Source: Fomitopsis serialis (taxonomy: Eukaryota > Basidiomycota > Agaricomycetes > Polyporales > Fomitopsidaceae). From it: a stretch of DNA of 22,250 bases. Within the stretch, counting starts at the first letter, position 1. Each line of letters opens with the position of its first letter. Position numbers and translations under genes: made by a program. The notes beneath the pieces are model-generated. The model ran no database searches and was not told the origin of the DNA. It was given only the letters and a program-made list of their open reading frames with translations. Shown here piece after piece: positions 17,850 to 22,250 of the stretch. The stretch spans positions 1 to 22,250 of the forward strand of contig NW_025955530.1 of assembly GCF_022376445.1 (NCBI RefSeq). The letters run 5' to 3'.

Positions 17850-20166
17850 GTCTGGCTGGCGGGAGGGGGCAGCGAGAGCGCGACTAGGAGGAGGGATGGA
17901 TGGACGTCGACATCAGAGGAAAAGACGGGCCTGGGAGTCTTGCTCTCCCATCCCGGCCGGCCCTCGCCAACCCACGAATTACCTCATCCCCGCCCTCGCC
18001 TATCGTCCCGTTTCCACCTCTCCAACGCCTGGCCGCTTCGAGCATCTTATTCGCTCGCCTCCTCGCCGCCCTCCTCGCCTCCCGTGCGCCCCGCCACCGC
18101 CGCCAGTGTCGCCGCCGCCAGCGTGCCCGGCCGCGGTGTCCAGCGCGCTCACACGCGCCCGCTGGGAGACGCGGGAGACCGCCACATGACTCTTCCCACA
18201 CTCCATCTTCCCCCGCTCGCCGTCGCCTTCTCGCCTCTTCCCAACCTATGTTTGGTCCGCCGAGCATAACGCCGAGGCCCGCACCCGACGCACAATCCCG
18301 CTCGTCGCTGCTCGTCGTCCTCAGCACTCTCTACCGGCACAATCGTCCCACCGATGACATCGACTCTACTGGACCCTTTCTGGCCAGGCCACCGTATTTC
18401 ACCGTCGAGGCACAGGCACTGCGGTCGAATGTTTTCTCAATACGCATCGGGCGTACACAGCGCGACGCTATCCATTAAAACCTCTGAGAATCCGGCGGTC
18501 CGGATGCTAAAGATCTTCTGAGGCCGCTCATCCGGCCGACTGCTTCTGGTACGGGCGCCGTGGCAGCGATACTTATTCATGGAACAGCCTTTCGGGGTTT
18601 GCGTGTCCATCTTAACTGGGAAATCGCGACCAATCAACGGCATGCCTAGAAAGCTCTCGAAACCTTAGTGCATTCGTCGGTCTCAGTCGTGTCTCGGATA
18701 CAATCTGACTGTGTCTCCGTGGGCGGCCCAGCGTATCCTGACAGGTATGTCGCGTGGTGCGTAAAATCTATCGAGCGAAACAACGCTCCCTGCCAGCATG
18801 ATCAGCGCAGGAATGCAGAGCGTTGACGGTCTGCCGTCTGGCAACGTTCTTGTCGCGCAGGATGCCATATTGACTCCTACCGCCAGCATCGTGGATAGGC
18901 CGCCCAGGCCCCTTCGCCCAGTTACGCCCTGATAGATGCCATGTGCTACCAACCGTCGCAGGCTGCGGCATCCCATCCCCAGTATGCTCACTCAGCGGCT
19001 GGACATCCCCATCTGCTTCCGGTGATTCATCTCCGTGTGTGCGGGCTCGAGGCTGTTCCTCCTCCCGGTATGGTGTGCTTTTCCACGTTCATTTACATTG
19101 ATCTGGAGGTCGACACGGATGGGATAGCCTAAAACTGCGCCGTTCCGGCCTCCGGAGTGCTTACACACAAAATTGGACCCTCGGTGGTGCGCAACATTCA
19201 CAGGTTGAATGCGGCTCACGGCCGGTGGGTCAATCGATCTGTCTTTCTGTCCGCTTTGGGGTGCGACAGTAAGCCAGCCAGCCAGTCCCGGTTGTTGCGA
19301 ACCGTAGACTGTGCCCTGAACTAAGCATCGGCGATGCACTTTGGTCGAGCCTGAGCCTCAGTGCACGTAGTCTGCCATCTGGAGAAAGTCATGCAGACCA
19401 CTGGTAGACCCTGAACAGGTCTTGAACTCACAGACCATTGGATTTGCCGCTTTTTCATCGTTGTATAGGTGGTCTCGTCAGTGGTCAACTCATCGAATTT
19501 TCATTGATCGTGGTGTACAACAGGGACCACGGTGTGAAACGCAATGATAAGTCAACCTGGTGCAATGCGCAGCGTGAGGCCCATGAAGCCATGGATACAT
19601 GCACGCGCCAGGCTGCCAGGCTTCCGTGCAATGACAAACAGCGGCGATTGCGCTGTGGGTGACAAGGTCGACGCTCGTGTCAGCGATCAAGGCACGCCGG
19701 TGTGTCATAGACCTAGCGAACAGCGGGTTGAACGGAAGACTTATAGCGCGACGCATTGTCTTGTTGCTATATGCTACGCGCAGTCGGTCCTGCGATGTGT
19801 TGAGATGGAGAAGGCTACAGGAATGCTACAGGGTGACGTTGACGTACCGACCTTTCTCATGCCAGTGATGCCCGACATGCAATGTGGTGGAGATATACGT
19901 ACGTGCGTTACTATAGCCTTTGAGACAGAGCTTCTTTGAGTTGACCGTACATTCCTGAGTAACTTCCAGTACTGTAGTAATTCAGGCATAATCAATGTGT
20001 AGTTGGTGGTTCGCATAGGATCGCACGAGCGCCCGCACCAGAAGACACGAATCACGTGATAAACGCGTCGCGCTCCGCACGACGCTCCTTGCTGTGCTTA
20101 CACCGTCCAGCCTTAGCCCATCCTCAGCATATCTGCACTCTCTGACCAATTTGTTCGTCGACTACA
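17850..20166. other. 2.3-kb region without a supported gene
   Basis: 17,930-18,260 is strongly pyrimidine-rich on the plus strand (purine-rich on the minus strand) and probably holds the promoter and 5' UTR of the membrane protein gene. The remainder to 20,166 has only short overlapping frames on both strands (the longest about 100-130 codons) with no recognisable segments, clear exon chain or repeat array. Confidence 0.5.
20052..20068. promoter_or_regulatory. Palindromic E-box TCACGTGA next to ACGCGT
   Basis: A perfect TCACGTGA palindrome (20052-20059) and an ACGCGT motif (20063-20068) lie about 100 bp before the ATG of the Pex8-like gene. A CCAAT box follows at 20146-20150. E-boxes of this form bind bHLH factors and ACGCGT is the core of the yeast MCB element; use here is inference. 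Confidence 0.4.
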
Positions 20167-22250
20167 ATGGCCGATAGAGGCTACTTTGCGCTCCTCAGCC
20201 ACCTGTACCACCCGGATATTACCCTGACGCTACCCATCGTCCAAGCGTCAATCGCGCACTACCTTTCCCATCTGCCTCAGCCCCCAACGTCCCTATCTGC
20301 ATCTATCATCAGCAGCCCTCTGTTCCAGCCATTCTCGTACGCGAAACTCGAGGCTCTGTGCACCGCACACAGGCACGCGGTCCAATCAAAGGTCAAGCTG
20401 TTGCAAGAAGACAAGGGCGGTGTCTTCTCCAGGGGTCTGCATCCGAGGCTGAGGGAATGGACGAAGGGTGTACTGGAGGGGTTCAGGGGCGGACATGCGG
20501 TTCTGAAGCTTGTATGCTGTGGTGGGCTGCTGCTTGGTTTGGAAGACTTAGAAGGAGAGCTGCACCTCGGGAATGGCGGCGAGCGGGGGATGGTGGAGGA
20601 GGAGATTGTGCTCGCGCTGGCTGAAGTGCTCGATACGTACTCGTATGTGCCGTACTCGACCGAGTGGGCGAAGGACTTCAAGTCGGAATCTGAGGATGGA
20701 GAAGGTTTGGTCGTGCACTGTGTGAGGGTTTGGTAGCTGAGAGGATCGCTGCACAGAACCTCTCGCGCTGTCTTTACTGCTGGCATCTCGGTTCGTGCCG
20801 CTGATCTCTACTGCGAGGCTAGAGACGCTCCCACTGCCGGTGCGTTATTGACTTCATGGCAATGAAGCAAACGAACGTGCTCAATTGACCGTAGGTCTTC
20901 TCTGACCTCCTCACCTCGACAATCGAATCGGCCTTCCAAGGTGGCAAGTACCTCACTCATGCCTCATCATTAAGCCAGGGAGCAAGCCTCGCATTTGATG
21001 TACGTATCTCCTTGCCATTTTGTAGAATCCTCGTTCAATGCTGCACAGGCTTCGTCGCCCTTCGCCACCACCATTCGAGCCTTGTCTTCGTCGAAGTATA
21101 TTTTATCTATGGCCACGTTGTCCAAGTTCTCCGCACGTATACTGTCTGTCCTAGCAGAGTCCCGCCCTTCATATGGGTGGCCGGCTATGGCACAGGCATT
21201 GATTAGGCTGCAACGCACCGCCGGTGCGGTAGAAGCCGGCTGGGTGTCCAGTTCATTTGCGTCAGTCTCCAATGAGGAAGATGTTGGTGAGTCTGTAGTG
21301 ATCAAATCCAAAGACCTCATCGCCTTAATCACCTTTATAGCGCCGGATTCAAGAGAACTAGTGACCCAGACGTGGAACCTACTGAAGACACAGCTGTTCA
21401 CGACTATCATGCTATGTCAGGCCATCCTGTCAACAGTCGTCTTTGTACCTCATCCGGGTACAGAACCTTCTACGTCGACTTCCTCACCACAATCTCTCGC
21501 GACTGCTGTTCTACGTACACTTTCCCACCTATCATTCGTTGTTCACCAGTTCGGCGGCGTCACAGCGTCTTCCGGGGGCGGATTCCCGGAGCTCAAGAGG
21601 GTATTCTACATGGCGCTAGATGTACTTGCTTCTGATCCTGGTGAGAGCGAGCGCTTCGTGGCAGAGCTATGTCAACCAAGCTCAGCGAACGGTGAATATG
21701 CTCTCGCTCTCCCAATCTTAGCTCTACTAAGCAGTGTCACACAGTTCATGTCCCGGCGTTCGTCAAGAACGTCAAGACTGCATACGTTCTGGCATGCATC
21801 GAACAACTTACACCCGTCCTCAGCGACGAATGCATCCTCAGGGATGTCTTCTGGTTGTGTCTGCCGTGCGTCTGTCTTTCCGTATGGGGCGTTGCAGCTT
21901 TGATGGAGCGCTGTGACGCAGGCTCTTGTCGGACGTGACACACCGCGAGACCTACGAATCCGCGCACTCCGTGATGCTTGCCGTCTTCGCGGCGTATGCA
22001 CAGAAGACGACGCAGCATACCTCAACGCGTGCGGGTGCTGAGTCGTCCAGCTTCATCAGTCAGATCATCCCATTTTATACGGAGTGCCTGCTAGAGGTGA
22101 GGACGTCACACCATTCTGTGGTGTTATCTGCTGCTCACGTCGACAATACAGAACTCGAGTGATGGAAAGCTGAACACCGCCCAACTGTGTTTGGCTTATG
22201 CCGCGGTAGTGCGCGGTGCGACGGCGTGCGGGGATGGAGAAGTCCTGGCC
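20167..22250 (+). CDS. Helical-repeat protein, putative peroxin Pex8, 3' end beyond window
   Basis: Eight exons seen: 20167-20704, 20757-20839, 20895-20999, 21049-21286, 21341-21691, 21745-21865, 21922-22096 and 22152 to the edge, 570 codons so far, all in phase. Introns are 49-55 nt, except 21866-21921 (56 nt). The protein is mostly alpha-helical with HEAT-like Leu/Ala patterning. Segments include MADRGYFALLSHLYHPDITL, HAVLKLVCCGGLLLGLEDLE, TWNLLKTQLFTTIMLCQAIL, HQFGGVTASS, FPELKRVFYMALDVLAS, CIEQLTPVLSDECILRDVFW, SDVTHRETYESAHSVMLAVF and DGKLNTAQLCLAYAAVVRGA. This pattern recalls fungal Pex8, an intraperoxisomal protein linking the docking and RING complexes of matrix-protein import, but I rely on memory of the family. 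The C-terminal PTS1 that would support this lies outside the window. Intron 21287-21340 is in frame and stop-free. The start ATG at 20167 begins the first helical segment. Confidence 0.62.

Noticed and set aside
17900..18478. 192-codon plus-strand frame
   Set aside because: Low-complexity translation of a pyrimidine-rich promoter region; no homology recognised and overlapping frames are open.
7077..22250. Secondary-metabolite or other functional gene cluster
   Set aside because: The products serve unrelated housekeeping roles, and no core biosynthetic enzyme is present.

Overview
The window reads as nuclear DNA of a filamentous basidiomycete, most likely an Agaricomycete and perhaps a polypore. 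Genes are split by many short introns (mostly 46-74 nt, modal size 54 nt) with GTGAGT/GTGCGT-type donors. Several products belong to families typical of these fungi (DUF6534 membrane proteins, DUF6532-like proteins, a Ser/Ala-stalk single-pass membrane protein). The exon structures below were built by hand from reading frame, splice signals and recalled family sequences.

Left part, 1-7,000. A DUF6532-like gene lies on the minus strand (1-2,556, running off the left edge). It keeps its splice sites but has several frame breaks, so it looks like a decaying gene. Next comes about 4 kb without a confident gene. It holds GC-rich degenerate repeats in two clusters of opposite orientation (about 3,395-4,580 and 6,060-6,660), including a roughly 320-bp inverted repeat. 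Between the arms are a duplicated hairpin element and a small uncharacterised ORF.

Centre, 7,000-14,650. Four well-resolved housekeeping or membrane genes form two divergent pairs. NTA1 (protein N-terminal amidase, minus) and ERG26 (sterol-4-alpha-carboxylate 3-dehydrogenase, plus) share a 338-bp promoter. A 17-exon DUF6534 seven-helix membrane protein (minus) and a mitochondrial NAD+ carrier of the YIA6/NDT1 type (plus) share a 551-bp promoter. ERG26 and the DUF6534 gene converge.

Right part, 14,650-22,250. A single-pass membrane protein with a cysteine-containing outer domain is on the minus strand (16,061 to at least 17,409). About 2.3 kb follows with no gene I can support. A helical protein resembling peroxin Pex8 (plus) starts at 20,167 and runs off the right edge.

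The genes do not form a pathway or a biosynthetic cluster: N-degron processing, sterol demethylation, mitochondrial NAD+ import and probable peroxisomal import sit side by side as ordinary fungal neighbours. I found no wholly new system. The most unusual points are the inverted repeat clusters, the micro-exon architecture and probable GC-AG intron of the DUF6534 gene, the recurrent 54-nt stop-free phase-1 introns, and the uniform GTGCG donors of NTA1.
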